From the NCBI RefSeq assembly GCF_047302425.1, contig NZ_CP154855.1, positions 3,286,001 to 3,350,000 on the forward strand: a stretch of 64,000 nt of DNA, in the 5' to 3' direction. Of the stretch, positions 21,720 through 31,324 are shown in pieces. Numbering within the stretch: position 1 is the stretch's first letter; the number at the start of each line of letters is the position of its first letter. The notes beneath the pieces were generated by a model. It was not told where the DNA came from. It saw only the letters and a list, made by a program, of their open reading frames with translations, and did no database searches. A program made the translations under genes and the position numbers. Source of the DNA: Oceanitalea sp047302425 (GTDB taxonomy: Bacteria > Actinomycetota > Actinomycetes > Actinomycetales > Actinomycetaceae).

Positions 21720-24700
21720 TCAGCTCGACTTGCTCAGCCCACGCACCTCCTTCACCGGCGCGGCCGCGGCCGCTGCCGACACGGTTGCCGCGCGACGGAT
21801 GCCGAGCGTGTCGGTGCCGTTGCCGTCCCAGTCGCCGACGACGACCTCGTCACCGAGGCGGCCGAAGGTGACGACGCGGTCGGCCTCGCCACCTCGCAGC
21901 GCGTTGTTGACGTAGTACGTGCGACCACGCTGGACGGCGAAGGTGTCCTTGCCGTCGCCGTCCCAGTCGCCCGCGAGCGTGACGTCCGCGGCGCGGCCGT
22001 ACGCGAAGACGACGTCGGCACTGCCGCCCGCCATCGCATTCTTCACGTAGTAGGTCGAGCCGCGGCGCACCGTGAAGGTGTCCCTGCCGTTGCCGTCCCA
22101 GTCGCCGACGAGGACCTGGTCCTCGGCGCGGCCGTAGGCGACGACGGCGTCGGCCCGCCCGCCGGCGAGCGAGTTCTTCACGTGGTACTCCTTGCCGCGC
22201 CGGACGGCGAAGGTGTCGGTGCCGTTGCCGTCCCAGTCGCCGACGAGGACGACGTCCCCGGGGCGGCCGTAGGCGAAGACCCGGTCCGCGTCCCCGCCGC
22301 GCAGGGCGTTGGAGACGTGGAAGGTGCTCCCGCGGCGCAGCGCCACGGTGTCGCGGCCGTCGCCGTCCCAGTCCCCGATGAAGACCTCGTCGGTCGTCCG
22401 GCCGTACGCGAAGCGCACGTCCGTCGAGCCGGTCCAGGTGTTGGAGAGGTGGAACTCCCCGGTGCCGGGAGCGGACGCGGTGGAGAAGGTGTGGCTCCAC
22501 TCGGTGGCGGCACCCCGCGTGAGGGCGAAGCCCTGCGCCGCGCGCGCGGTCACCGTGACGACGCCGGCGCCCGGGTGGGTGCCGGGCTCGACGAGCTGCC
22601 CGTTGGCGCGGTACTCGACCCCGACGACGCGGGGCACCGTGAAGGCGTCCCGGTCCGCGCCGGGCTGGTCGGTGAAGGTCACCGGCCGGGTCGTGACCTG
22701 GACGGGACGCGAGCCCTCCTCGCCGGCTGTCTGGCCGGTGAGGTACTCGAACCCGGTGCGCACGAAGTCCTCGCCCTCGGGCGCGACGTCGTACTCGAGG
22801 ACGTAGAGCTCGACGGTCTCCTGGGCCTGCGCCGCGGCGAGGATGCCCTGGAGGTCGACGTCGCCCTCACCGAGGTTGGTGAAGCTGGGCCCGTCCTCCT
22901 CGCCGAGTCCGACGGCGTCCTTGATGTGGAGCAGCTCGATCCGGTCCCCGTGCTCCTCGATCAGAGCGGGGACGTCGACCCCGGCGTGCGCGGCCCAGGC
23001 CACGTCCAGCTGGAAGGTCACGTACTCCGGGTCGGTCTCCTCCACGAGGATCTCCCACGCCGACATCTGCTCACCGCCGTGCGTGTACACGGTGGTGAAC
23101 TCCGTCGCGTGGTTGTGGCCGAAGAACTTGCCGATGCCCGCCTCGACCGAGGCCTGCCCGAGACGGTTCATCCGCTCCGCCGTCTGCAGCACGCGGCCGT
23201 AGGAGCTGATCCCCGGGTCGGCGAACCCGCCCGAGCCGACGTACTCCTGGCCGAGGATCTCGACGTAGTCGAGGGTCTCGGCGAAGGTGCCCTCGTCGAC
23301 GTCGTAGTGCGAGGAGGGCACGTCCAGCCCGATGAGGTCGGTCATCGCGCGGAACTCCTCCGCGGTCCAGCCGGCCAGGTTCCCGCCGAAGGGCTCGACG
23401 TTCTGCAGGCCGATCTCCGTCAGCCGGGCGAGGACCGACGGCAGGCCGGCCTCCTCGACCCACGGGATGAGGGAGAACATGCCGACCGACACGTCCTCCG
23501 CCGGGACGAGGACCCGCTCGACGGGCGGCTCCTCACCGGAGGCGGTGAAGGTGAGCGCGTCGAGGTCGACGCCGCCGGTGCTGGTGACGACGACGGAGCC
23601 GGTGCCCTCGGGGACGGTGGACAGTCGCGTCTCGATCTCCTGCCAGCCCTCCCCGCCCGCGAACTCGATCTCCGCGAAGGGGGTCTCGTCGTCGCCCCGG
23701 CTGAGGAAGACGGTGCCCTCGCCCGCGCCGCGGGCGGTGACGGTGTCGATGACCTCGCCGGTGGCGGCGTGGCGGAAGGCGACCGGCTGGAAGGTGAGCG
23801 AGTCGCCCTCCTCGAAGTCGGTGACGTAGGCACCGGCGCCCGCCTCGGCGTCGTCGGCGACGGTCACGCCCTCGGCGGCGTCGTACCACTCGGCCTGCTG
23901 CACCTCGGGCTTGAGGATGAGCGTGGCCTCGCTGGTGATCGACGGCGCCTGCTCCTGCTCGGCGTCGCGGTAGGTGGCGACGAAGGTGCCGTAGATCTTC
24001 TCGCCCTCACCGTGCTCGACGGCGTCCGGGCTGGTCTGGATGACGATCTCGCACGAGCGGCTGCCGGAGACCTCGGGGTGGGCGTGCTGGTTGTGACCCA
24101 GGCCGAAGGTCCAGCTGAGGTTGTCGCAGTTGGCCTCGTCGCCGTCCTCGGCGTCGGTGACCGACACGTTGATCGTCACCTCGTCGCCCCAGTTGAAGAA
24201 CTCGCCGTCGGCGATGCTCAGGGTGATCTCGGGGGCGGTGTTGCCGACCGTGACCGCCGTCGTCGAGATACCGCTCGCACCCTGCGGGTCGGTGGCGCGC
24301 AGCGTGACGTCGAACTGGCCGAGGTCCGCGAAGGTGTGGGTGACCTCGACGCCCTCGGCGTCGAACTCGCCGTCACCGTTGAAGTCCCACTCGAAGGTCA
24401 GCTCCTCGCCCTCCGGGTCGCGCGACGCCGAGGCGTCGAAGGTGACCTCGAGGGGCGCCGTGCTGCTGGAGATCGGCGAGGCCGTGAAGGACGGCTGCGG
24501 CGTCTTGTTGCCGTCACCGACGTAGTTGACGCGGTACAGGCCGGCGTCGGGGTTCTGGCGGAAGAAGCCGTCCCCGTACTCGAGCACGTACAGCGAGCCG
24601 TCCGGACCGAACTCCATGTCCATGACGTTGTCCCAGATCGGCTGGCTGACCGTCTCGAGGTGGAGGTTCGGCAGGAAGTTCTCCACGTTCGTGACGACGC

Positions 24701-26195
24701 CGTCCGAGCTCAGCTCGTCCATGGTGATCGCGGCGACGTAGTCCTGGGAGAACTCCGCCATGAGCGGCTTGCCGTCCCAGTACTCGGGGAACTTCGTCGG
24801 GGAGTCGAGCTCCTCGTCGTAGCGGTAGATCGGGCCACCCATGGGCGCCTGGCCACCGGCGGTACGGAACTCGACGAACTCGTCCCAGGGCTGGTCGCCC
24901 GGGTTGTCGCCGTAGTACACCTGCGGCTCGGTCACCGGGGGCAGGACGTCGAGGCCGGTGTTGAAGGTCGAGTTGTTGACCGGGCCGTTCTCGCAGTCGA
25001 AGAAGATGTCGCCCGGGGCGTTGTTCTCGAAGTCCCACTCGTTGTACGCGCCGCCCTCGTTGGGGCCGTGGCAGTAAGGCCAGCCGCCGTTGATCGGCTC
25101 GGTGGTCAGCTGCCACTCGACGTAGCCCATGGGGCCGCGGTCGACCTGGGGCTCGGCGGCGTCGGGGCCGTAGTCGCCCCAGACCAGCGCGCCGGTCTCG
25201 ATGTCGTAGTCGATGCGGAACGGGTTCCGCAGACCCATGACGTAGATCTCCTCGCGGACGAGGTCGGCGTCGTACTCGCCGTTGTTGAAGAGGTTGCCCT
25301 CGGGGATCGTGTAGGTGCTGCCCGGACCGGGCTCGGCACCCTCCTCGATCTCCTCGATGGGGTTGATCCGCAGGATCGCGCCGCGCAGGTCGTTGGAGTT
25401 GCCCGCCCCGCGGCGGTCGTCGAAGCCCGGGTTCATGCCCGGAGCATTGTTGATGGGCGTGTAGCCGTTGGCGCCGGGCGTGCCGGCAGGGGTGTTGTCA
25501 CCGGTGGAGAGGAAGAGGTTGCCCTCCGCGTCCCAGGCCATGTCGGCGCCGACGTGGCAGCACTGGCCGCGCTGGGCGTCGACCTTGATGATCTCCTGCT
25601 CGGAGTCGAGGTCGAGCGTGCTCGTCTCCGCGTCCCACTGGAAGCGCGAGAGGACGTTGTAGCCGAGCCACTGGTCCCAGTAGGTCTCGGGGTCGGCACC
25701 CTCCGGGAGGCTGTTGGGGGCGTTCCCGGCGGGGGTGGTCTCGGGGTAGGGCGTGCCGTCGGCGGCGGTCCCGGACATGACCCGGGGCGCGTAGACCAGG
25801 TAGACCCAGCCGTTCTCCTCGAAGTCCGGGTCCAGCGAGACGCCCTGGAGGCCGTCCTCGGAGTTGGCGTAGACGTCGAGCTGCGCGACCTGCGTCGTCG
25901 CCCCCGTCGCCGGGTCCGTCAGCCGCACCACCCCGTTGCGTGCCGTGTGGAGCACGCGTGAGTCGGGCAGGACGGCGAGGTCGATGGGCTCACCGGTGTT
26001 CTTGGTGACGAGGACCTTCTCGTAGTTGTCCCACTCCAGCGCCGGGTCGTCCGCGACCTGCGCCGGGGCCGCGTCGTGCGGCGCGTCCGGATGTGCCTGA
26101 GCCCCGCTCATGGCGAGCGGCAGCACGAGCGCGCTGGCCAGCAGCGTGCTCGCACCTCGGGTCGCCCAGCGGCGCCCCGTTGATCGTCTGACCAC
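21720..26195 (-). CDS. giant secreted protein: PQQ sugar dehydrogenase + PKD + TIM-barrel isomerase + five repeats
   Basis: A 1491-residue paralogue of the 15112-20724 protein lacking the ThuA and DUF1349-like parts. Approximate order: signal peptide 1-33; PQQ-type dehydrogenase propeller 45-555 (CCHVGADMAWDAEGNLFLST, RNPFRIDYDIETG); PKD 565-650; Ig-like 650-755; CBM6-like sandwich 760-885; TIM barrel 893-1150 (FGHNHATEF, FQLDVAWAAHAG, LLHIKDAV, VLEYDVAPEG); Ig-like 1160-1238; five repeats 1243-1475; a short Ala-rich tail. Start GTG 26195 follows AAGGAGG by 4 nt, and the first codons resemble those of the paralogue. A frame extension to 26315 lacks a ribosome site and would bury the signal peptide. 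Promoter site C lies upstream. Confidence 0.85.
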   Translation of the reverse strand: MVRRSTGRRWATRGASTLLASALVLPLAMSGAQAHPDAPHDAAPAQVADDPALEWDNYEKVLVTKNTGEPIDLAVLPDSRVLHTARNGVVRLTDPATGATTQVAQLDVYANSEDGLQGVSLDPDFEENGWVYLVYAPRVMSGTAADGTPYPETTPAGNAPNSLPEGADPETYWDQWLGYNVLSRFQWDAETSTLDLDSEQEIIKVDAQRGQCCHVGADMAWDAEGNLFLSTGDNTPAGTPGANGYTPINNAPGMNPGFDDRRGAGNSNDLRGAILRINPIEEIEEGAEPGPGSTYTIPEGNLFNNGEYDADLVREEIYVMGLRNPFRIDYDIETGALVWGDYGPDAAEPQVDRGPMGYVEWQLTTEPINGGWPYCHGPNEGGAYNEWDFENNAPGDIFFDCENGPVNNSTFNTGLDVLPPVTEPQVYYGDNPGDQPWDEFVEFRTAGGQAPMGGPIYRYDEELDSPTKFPEYWDGKPLMAEFSQDYVAAITMDELSSDGVVTNVENFLPNLHLETVSQPIWDNVMDMEFGPDGSLYVLEYGDGFFRQNPDAGLYRVNYVGDGNKTPQPSFTASPISSSTAPLEVTFDASASRDPEGEELTFEWDFNGDGEFDAEGVEVTHTFADLGQFDVTLRATDPQGASGISTTAVTVGNTAPEITLSIADGEFFNWGDEVTINVSVTDAEDGDEANCDNLSWTFGLGHNQHAHPEVSGSRSCEIVIQTSPDAVEHGEGEKIYGTFVATYRDAEQEQAPSITSEATLILKPEVQQAEWYDAAEGVTVADDAEAGAGAYVTDFEEGDSLTFQPVAFRHAATGEVIDTVTARGAGEGTVFLSRGDDETPFAEIEFAGGEGWQEIETRLSTVPEGTGSVVVTSTGGVDLDALTFTASGEEPPVERVLVPAEDVSVGMFSLIPWVEEAGLPSVLARLTEIGLQNVEPFGGNLAGWTAEEFRAMTDLIGLDVPSSHYDVDEGTFAETLDYVEILGQEYVGSGGFADPGISSYGRVLQTAERMNRLGQASVEAGIGKFFGHNHATEFTTVYTHGGEQMSAWEILVEETDPEYVTFQLDVAWAAHAGVDVPALIEEHGDRIELLHIKDAVGLGEEDGPSFTNLGEGDVDLQGILAAAQAQETVELYVLEYDVAPEGEDFVRTGFEYLTGQTAGEEGSRPVQVTTRPVTFTDQPGADRDAFTVPRVVGVEYRANGQLVEPGTHPGAGVVTVTARAAQGFALTRGAATEWSHTFSTASAPGTGEFHLSNTWTGSTDVRFAYGRTTDEVFIGDWDGDGRDTVALRRGSTFHVSNALRGGDADRVFAYGRPGDVVLVGDWDGNGTDTFAVRRGKEYHVKNSLAGGRADAVVAYGRAEDQVLVGDWDGNGRDTFTVRRGSTYYVKNAMAGGSADVVFAYGRAADVTLAGDWDGDGKDTFAVQRGRTYYVNNALRGGEADRVVTFGRLGDEVVVGDWDGNGTDTLGIRRAATVSAAAAAAPVKEVRGLSKSS

Positions 26196-26370
26196 GATTC
26201 CTCCTTGAGTCGCGCACGCGGGGACCGGTGAGGTCCGAACCGGGCCGTTGTCTGGCGGGAGGTCCGCCAAGCTGCCCGTGGGCCCGGCTGGGGAGGACGG
26301 TGGGCCGCTGCGCACTTCGTGGTGCGCGGGGCCCCCTCCCCACTGACGTGCTTCAGATCACGACTCGGCC

Positions 26371-26413
26371 ACGATAGGAGGCCCGTTTAGCAACCGTCAA
26401 ACCAAAAGTCAGC
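26371..26413 (-). promoter_or_regulatory. promoter and putative operator of the second giant dehydrogenase gene (site C)
   Basis: Minus strand: TTGACG (26400-26395), 18-nt spacer, TATCGT (26376-26371). Upstream CTGACTTTTGGT is a close variant of the element at sites A and B with one extra base before TTGACG. The 26196-26454 gap holds this promoter, a leader of about 170 nt and nothing else I recognise. Confidence 0.65.
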
Positions 26414-26454
26414 ATGTGGACATGCAAGTTAGGTCAGTTCCGCGTGCGGGTGCG

Positions 26455-27552
26455 TCAGTCCGCGGCGGCCCGGACGTGCCCGAGGGCGTCGTCGAGACCA
26501 CGGGCGACGGCGTCCCGGGCGCTACCGACAACACCGGCGGCGGGCGCGAGGAGCGAGGAGCCGTCCAGCAGCCGGGCGACGGCGCGGAGCTCCTCGCGCG
26601 CCTGGCGGGCGACGCGGTCGGGCGCCGCCGAGCGGGCGAGCTCGCGCCGCATGACGGCCGCCGTCCCCTCGTCGAGGTCCGCCCGCCCGACGTCCGCCCC
26701 GATCCGTGACCACACCGGCAGGGTGCGGGCGTGCAGGACGAGGGTGGTGGCCTTGCCCTCCCGGAGGTCGGACAGGGCGCTCTTGCCGGTGACCGACTCC
26801 GGCGCGAAGACCCCGAGGAGGTCGTCGACGAGCTGGAAGGCCTTGCCCAGCGCCAGGCCCACCGCCTCGATCTCGGCGCGCAGCTCGGCGGGTGCCTCGG
26901 CGAGGATGGCACCGGCGCGCATCGGCGCCTGGAAGGAGTAGAGAGCGGTCTTCTCGGCGGCGATGCGCAGGGCGTCGGTGAGCGAGACCTCCTCGAGGCC
27001 GAGCCCGGCCGCGACGTCCGCGAGCTCGCCGGCGACGCTGACGAAGACGGTCTCCCACAGCAGCTGCTGGAGCCGCGCGTGCACCGCGCCCGGGACGTCG
27101 ACGGTGGCCACGAGCCGGTGGGCGAGGGACATCGCCAGGTCCCCGGCGAGGACCGCCGCCCCCTCGGCCAGCTCCTGCGCCCCGCGCTCGTCCGCGCCGG
27201 CCGCCCGCGCGAGGGCGGCCATCCGGGCCGCGAGGTTGGGCTCGCCCCGGCGCATCGTGTCGTGGTCGATGAGGTCGTCGTGGACGAGGAAGCCCACGTG
27301 GAGCAGCTCGACGGCGGCACCCACCTGGGCGGCGGCCGGGCGCCGCGTGCCTCCGAGGGTGTCGTGGAGCTCGACGACGAGCCGGCCGCGGAACCGCTTG
27401 CCCCCTGCCGAGGCGCGCCCGAGCTCCTCCCACAGGCGCCCGTAGAGCTGCCCGTGCCGCTCCGCGGCCGGGCGCAGGTCGGCGAGCAGGGCGGTGAGCA
27501 CCGCACTCACCTCGGCGTCGGCGGCGCGCACGGGGGTGCTCGTCGTGTCCAC
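26455..27552 (-). CDS. polyprenyl diphosphate synthase
   Basis: A 365-residue all-helical trans-prenyltransferase that condenses isopentenyl diphosphate with an allylic diphosphate. The first Asp-rich motif is HDDLIDHD at about residues 91-98. The second is reduced to QLVDDLLGVF, so the last Asp of the usual DDxxD is missing, a variation seen in some actinobacterial geranylgeranyl-type synthases. GGKRFRG near residue 53 is the Gly-Lys-Arg diphosphate-binding segment. Start GTG 27552 has GGGAGG 4 nt upstream. It is transcribed away from the ebo-type cluster and may supply the prenyl donor for that cluster's UbiA enzyme. Chain length is not predictable. Confidence 0.85.
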   Translation of the reverse strand: MDTTSTPVRAADAEVSAVLTALLADLRPAAERHGQLYGRLWEELGRASAGGKRFRGRLVVELHDTLGGTRRPAAAQVGAAVELLHVGFLVHDDLIDHDTMRRGEPNLAARMAALARAAGADERGAQELAEGAAVLAGDLAMSLAHRLVATVDVPGAVHARLQQLLWETVFVSVAGELADVAAGLGLEEVSLTDALRIAAEKTALYSFQAPMRAGAILAEAPAELRAEIEAVGLALGKAFQLVDDLLGVFAPESVTGKSALSDLREGKATTLVLHARTLPVWSRIGADVGRADLDEGTAAVMRRELARSAAPDRVARQAREELRAVARLLDGSSLLAPAAGVVGSARDAVARGLDDALGHVRAAAD

Positions 27553-27739
27553 TGGTCCTCCCACTGGCGCATCAAGCCCCCGCCGCGGCCCCACGACGGC
27601 GAGTAGGCTGGGGACAAGAGCACGATGTGTTAGCGTCTTTTGTCAAGCCGTGTATCGCGTGGACAACAGCGTCTTACGTAACACGGCGGGGGCTCGACGA
27701 CCACAGGCGGTTGTCGAGGGCAGACAACGAGGTGATGTG

Positions 27740-28909
27740 ATGACCCAGCCTAACGCCGTCCACGAGCAGCGGGTGGGGGTGTGGTTCGTCGGCGCGCGCG
27801 GGTCGGTCGCGACCACCGCCACCGTCGGTGCCCTCGCCATGGCGCGTGGGCTGGCCCCGCGGACGGGGCTGGTGAGCGAGCTGCCGGAGCTCGGCGCCGC
27901 CGGGCTGCCGCCCGTCGACGGCCTGGTCACCGGCGGTCACGACGTCGTCGAGACACCGCTGGCCCACCGCGCCCAGGCCCTCGCCGACGCCGGTGTGCTC
28001 CCGCCCTCGCTCGTCACGGTGCTGGCCGACGAGCTCGCCGCCGCCGACTCCCGCATCCGCCTCGCCCCTCGCCTGGGAACCCAGCGGGAGACGGCGCAGG
28101 CCGTCGAGCAGGACATCCGCACCTTCCGCGAGGACCACGGGCTGGACCGGGTCGTCGTTGTCGACGTGTCCAGCACCGAGCCGCCGGTCCCCCAGCGCCC
28201 CGAGCTCGACAGCCTGGCCGCCCTGGAGGAGGCGCTCGACGCCGGCCACGCGCCGCTGCCCACGAGCTCCCTGTACGCCTACGCGGCCTTCCGGGCCGGC
28301 TGCCCGCTCGTGTCCTTCACCCCCAGCCCGGGCGCCACTCTCGGTGCGCTCACCGAGCTCGCCAAGGAGCAGGGCCTGCCGTGGGCGGGCCGCGACGGCA
28401 AGACCGGCGAGACGCTCGTGAAGTCCGCGCTCGCCCCGATGTTCGCCACCCGCGCGCTCCAGGTCCGCTCCTGGGCGTCGTACAACATGCTCGGCGGCGG
28501 CGACGGCGCCACCCTGGCCGACCCGCAGGCCGCGGTGAGCAAGACGACGACGAAGGCCGCCGGCCTGGACGCCATCCTCGGCTACCACGTCGCGGGTCCG
28601 ATGCACATCGACTACGTCGAGGACCTCGGGGACTGGAAGACCGCGTGGGACCACATCTCCTTCGAGGGCTTCCTCGGCACCCGAATGACGATGCAGTTCA
28701 CCTGGCAGGGCTGCGACTCCGCGCTCGCCGCCCCGCTCGTCATCGACCTCGTCCGGCTCACCGCCCGCGCCCACGAGCGCGGGGAGAACGGCGTCGTCGG
28801 CGCCCTCGCCTTCTTCTTCAAGGACCCGCTCGGCGGCATCGACCACAGCCTCGCCGGGCAGTGGCGCACGCTCACCCAGTGGTGCGAGAGCCTGGGGGCT
28901 CCGGCGTGA
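27740..28909 (+). CDS. inositol-3-phosphate synthase-like protein of an ebo-type cluster
   Basis: A 389-residue NAD-dependent cyclase of the myo-inositol-phosphate synthase family, which turns glucose 6-phosphate into inositol 3-phosphate. VWFVGARGSVATTATVGALA is the Rossmann glycine loop. SWASYNMLGGGDG matches the family SYNxxGxxDG segment, and LGYHVAGPMHIDYVEDLGDW lies in the catalytic half. Start ATG 27740 follows GAGGTGA; the frame continues upstream without a site. In described ebo operons a different sugar-phosphate cyclase (EboD, dehydroquinate-synthase fold) is found, so this protein may replace it. It overlaps the prenyltransferase gene by GTGA. Confidence 0.82.
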   Translation: MTQPNAVHEQRVGVWFVGARGSVATTATVGALAMARGLAPRTGLVSELPELGAAGLPPVDGLVTGGHDVVETPLAHRAQALADAGVLPPSLVTVLADELAAADSRIRLAPRLGTQRETAQAVEQDIRTFREDHGLDRVVVVDVSSTEPPVPQRPELDSLAALEEALDAGHAPLPTSSLYAYAAFRAGCPLVSFTPSPGATLGALTELAKEQGLPWAGRDGKTGETLVKSALAPMFATRALQVRSWASYNMLGGGDGATLADPQAAVSKTTTKAAGLDAILGYHVAGPMHIDYVEDLGDWKTAWDHISFEGFLGTRMTMQFTWQGCDSALAAPLVIDLVRLTARAHERGENGVVGALAFFFKDPLGGIDHSLAGQWRTLTQWCESLGAPA

Positions 28910-29763
28910 GCGCCCGGGACATCGCCGAGCTCGTCCGGCTCCCCGCCGCACTGTCGGTGCCCGGTGACGCCCTGGCCGGTGCCGCCGTCACGGGCACGCT
29001 GGGGTGGCGCACGGCCGGCCTCGCCGCCTCCTCCACCTGCCTGTACTGGGCCGGCATGGCGCTCAACGACTACGCCGACCGCGACCTCGACGCCGTCGAG
29101 CGGCCCGAGCGGCCCATCCCCTCGGGGCGGGTGAGCCCGACGACGGCCCTGAGCGTGGCCGGCGGCCTCACCGCCGCCGGCGTCGGGCTGGCGGCCGTCG
29201 GCGGACGCCGCGCCCTCGCCGTCGCCGTCCCGCTGGCCGCGACCGTGTGGGCCTACGACCTGCTCGCCAAGCCGACCCCGCTCGGTCCCGTCGTCATGGC
29301 CGCCGCGCGCGGCCTCGACGTCGTGCTCGGCGGGTCGGCCGACCCGCGCCGCGCCGCCCCGGCCGCTCTCGCCCTCGGCGCCCACACCTGCGCCGTCACC
29401 GTGCTCAGCCGCGGGGAGGTGCACGGGTCCAGCAAGCCCGTCGCGAGCGCCGCCCTCGCCACGACGACGGCGGTCGCGGCCGTCGTCGCCGGCTCCGGCC
29501 TGCGCCGTGGCCGGGTGCTGGCCCGGGTCGCGTCCGCCGCCCTCGCGGGCAGCTACGCGCTCACCGTGGGCCGGGCACAGGCCGCCGCCGCGGCCAGCCC
29601 CGACGCCGCGACGGTCCGCCGCGCCACCGGCACCGGCATCCGGGGCATGGTGCCGCTGCAGGCGGCGCTCGTGGCCGGCGGGGGCGCCGTCGCGACCGCC
29701 GTCGGCCTCCTGGCCGCCGGACCCGCACTCCGCGCCGCAGCGAAGGGAATCTCACCGACATGA
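28906..29763 (+). CDS. eboC: EboC-like UbiA prenyltransferase
   Basis: A 285-residue membrane protein of the UbiA superfamily with about seven to nine hydrophobic helices. The first Asp-rich motif NDYADRDLDAVERPERPIPSG at about residues 53-73 binds Mg2+ and the prenyl diphosphate. LDVVLGGSADPRRA occupies the place of the second acidic region and is weaker than in UbiA. It should attach a prenyl chain to a small acceptor, here possibly a cyclitol. The GTG start overlaps the preceding stop by 4 nt, and its own TGA overlaps the next ATG. Confidence 0.82.
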   Translation: MSARDIAELVRLPAALSVPGDALAGAAVTGTLGWRTAGLAASSTCLYWAGMALNDYADRDLDAVERPERPIPSGRVSPTTALSVAGGLTAAGVGLAAVGGRRALAVAVPLAATVWAYDLLAKPTPLGPVVMAAARGLDVVLGGSADPRRAAPAALALGAHTCAVTVLSRGEVHGSSKPVASAALATTTAVAAVVAGSGLRRGRVLARVASAALAGSYALTVGRAQAAAAASPDAATVRRATGTGIRGMVPLQAALVAGGGAVATAVGLLAAGPALRAAAKGISPT

Positions 29764-30623
29764 GCCTGCGTCTGTCCTACGGGACCAACGGCTTCACCGA
29801 CCACCGCCTGCCCGAGGCCCTGGCGATCATGGCCGAGCTCGGCTACGAGGGGGTCGCGCTCACCCTCGACCACCAGCACCTCGCCCCCTTCGCGCCCGAC
29901 CTCGCCGCGCGCGTCTCGCAGACCGCGGGCCTGCTCGAGCGGTACGGGCTCGCGGTGGCCGTGGAGACCGGGGCGCGCTACGTGCTCGACCCGTGGCGCA
30001 AGCACGAGCCCACCTTCGTCTCCGCCGAGGGCGCCGAGGACCGTGCCCGGCTCGTGCGCACCGCCGTGGACGTCGCCGCGGACCTGGGCGGCGACGTCGT
30101 CCACCTGTGGTCCGGGGCCCTGCCCCCGGGGACGCCCGACGACGTCGCCTGGGAGCGGCTCGTCGCGAACCTCGCGCCGGTGCTCGAGCACGCCGAGTCC
30201 GCCGGGGTGCGCCTCGCCTTCGAGCCGGAGCCGGGGATGTTCGTCAGCCGCCTCGCCGGCGTGCGGGAGCTGCGCAAGCGGCTCGGGAGCCCTGCGGCGC
30301 TGGTCGCGACCGTCGACGTCGGCCACGCCGTCGTCAACGAGGAGGCGAGCCCCGCCGAGTGCATCCGCGAGAACGCCGAGATCGTCGCCCACGTCCAGAT
30401 CGAGGACATGCGCCGCGGCGTCCACGAGCACCTCGAGTTCGGCGAGGGGGAGGTGGACGTCCCCGCCGCCCTGCGCGCGCTGCTCGACATCGGCTACGAC
30501 GGGCTCGTCTCCGTCGAGCTCACCCGGCACGCCCACGACGCCCCGGCCGTCGCGGCCCGGTCCCTCGCCGTCCTGCGCAGCGCCCTCGACGCCGCCCGCA
30601 CGCCCCTCAAGGAGACGACATGA
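29760..30623 (+). CDS. TIM-barrel sugar isomerase/epimerase of the ebo-type cluster
   Basis: A 287-residue AP-endonuclease-2 family barrel. Likely metal ligands lie in FEPEPGMF, TVDVGHAVVN, AHVQIEDMRRGVHEH and VSVELTRH, in the normal order for xylose-isomerase-like enzymes. SYGTNGFTDHRLPEAL is the first strand and loop. It is cytoplasmic and should isomerise or epimerise a sugar or cyclitol intermediate. ATGA overlaps on both sides place it in one translational unit with the prenyltransferase and EboA genes. It is not closely similar to the giant secreted proteins' barrels. Confidence 0.82.
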   Translation: MSLRLSYGTNGFTDHRLPEALAIMAELGYEGVALTLDHQHLAPFAPDLAARVSQTAGLLERYGLAVAVETGARYVLDPWRKHEPTFVSAEGAEDRARLVRTAVDVAADLGGDVVHLWSGALPPGTPDDVAWERLVANLAPVLEHAESAGVRLAFEPEPGMFVSRLAGVRELRKRLGSPAALVATVDVGHAVVNEEASPAECIRENAEIVAHVQIEDMRRGVHEHLEFGEGEVDVPAALRALLDIGYDGLVSVELTRHAHDAPAVAARSLAVLRSALDAARTPLKETT

Positions 30624-31300
30624 GCCGCACCGACCAGCGGCGCGACGCCATCGCCGCGGCGCTCTCCCCCGCCGCCGCCAGCCGGCTGTCGCAGATGACG
30701 GACGAGATCACCGCCAAGCCCGCCGACGTCGGGCGCCTGTTCCCCGCCGCCGCCCGCGAGGTGGCGCGCGGCCCGCTCGACCCGGCCGACCCGAGCGGCA
30801 TCCACGGCCCCACCCTCGACGACGCCGTGCGCGGGGTCCTCCTCAGCGCCCTCGCCGAGGCGCTCGACGACGACGCCCGGCTGCTGCGCGAGGTCGGCGA
30901 CCTGTACCGCTACGGCGACGGCGACGAGAAGCGCGCCGTGCTCCGGGCCCTCGACCTCCTGGGCCCCGAGGCCCAGCCGATCGTCGAGGACGCGCTGCGC
31001 ACCAACGACATCCGCCTCGTCGCCGCCGCGATGGGCACGTGGGCGGGTACGCACCTCGACGCCGCCACCTGGCGCCAGGGCGTGCTCAAGTGCCTCTTCG
31101 TCGGCGTCCCGCTCACCGCCGTTGCCCGCCTGCGCGAGCGCACCGACGGCGAGCTCGCCCGGATGGTCGCCGCCTACGCCCACGAGCGGCTCGCCGCCGG
31201 GCGCCCGGTCCCCGACGACGCCCGTCTCGTGCTCGACGAGGTGCCCGCCGCCCTCGACCAGTTCCCCGACGTCGCGGCCGCGCTGCGCCCGTCCGCCTGA
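30620..31300 (+). CDS. eboA: EboA-family protein
   Basis: A 226-residue, mostly helical soluble protein of the EboA family, whose biochemical role is unknown. Segments such as LYRYGDGDEKRAVLRALDLL, ALRTNDIRLVAAAMG and WRQGVLKCLFVGVPL are what I used to recognise it; the family is found almost only in ebo operons. It has no signal peptide and no obvious catalytic motif. AAGGAG lies 5 nt before ATG 30620, which overlaps the upstream stop. It is the marker gene that identifies the cluster. Confidence 0.8.
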   Translation: MSRTDQRRDAIAAALSPAAASRLSQMTDEITAKPADVGRLFPAAAREVARGPLDPADPSGIHGPTLDDAVRGVLLSALAEALDDDARLLREVGDLYRYGDGDEKRAVLRALDLLGPEAQPIVEDALRTNDIRLVAAAMGTWAGTHLDAATWRQGVLKCLFVGVPLTAVARLRERTDGELARMVAAYAHERLAAGRPVPDDARLVLDEVPAALDQFPDVAAALRPSA

Positions 31301-31324
31301 CCGCCCACCACGAGGAGTCCCGCC

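Noticed and set aside
21570..25961. A plus-strand open frame of 1463 codons antisense to the second giant gene
   Set aside because: Same low-complexity shadow pattern; the minus-strand frame encodes clear domains.
26196..26315. N-terminal extension of the second giant protein
   Set aside because: It would place 40 uncharacteristic residues before a clear signal peptide; AAGGAGG directly precedes GTG 26195.
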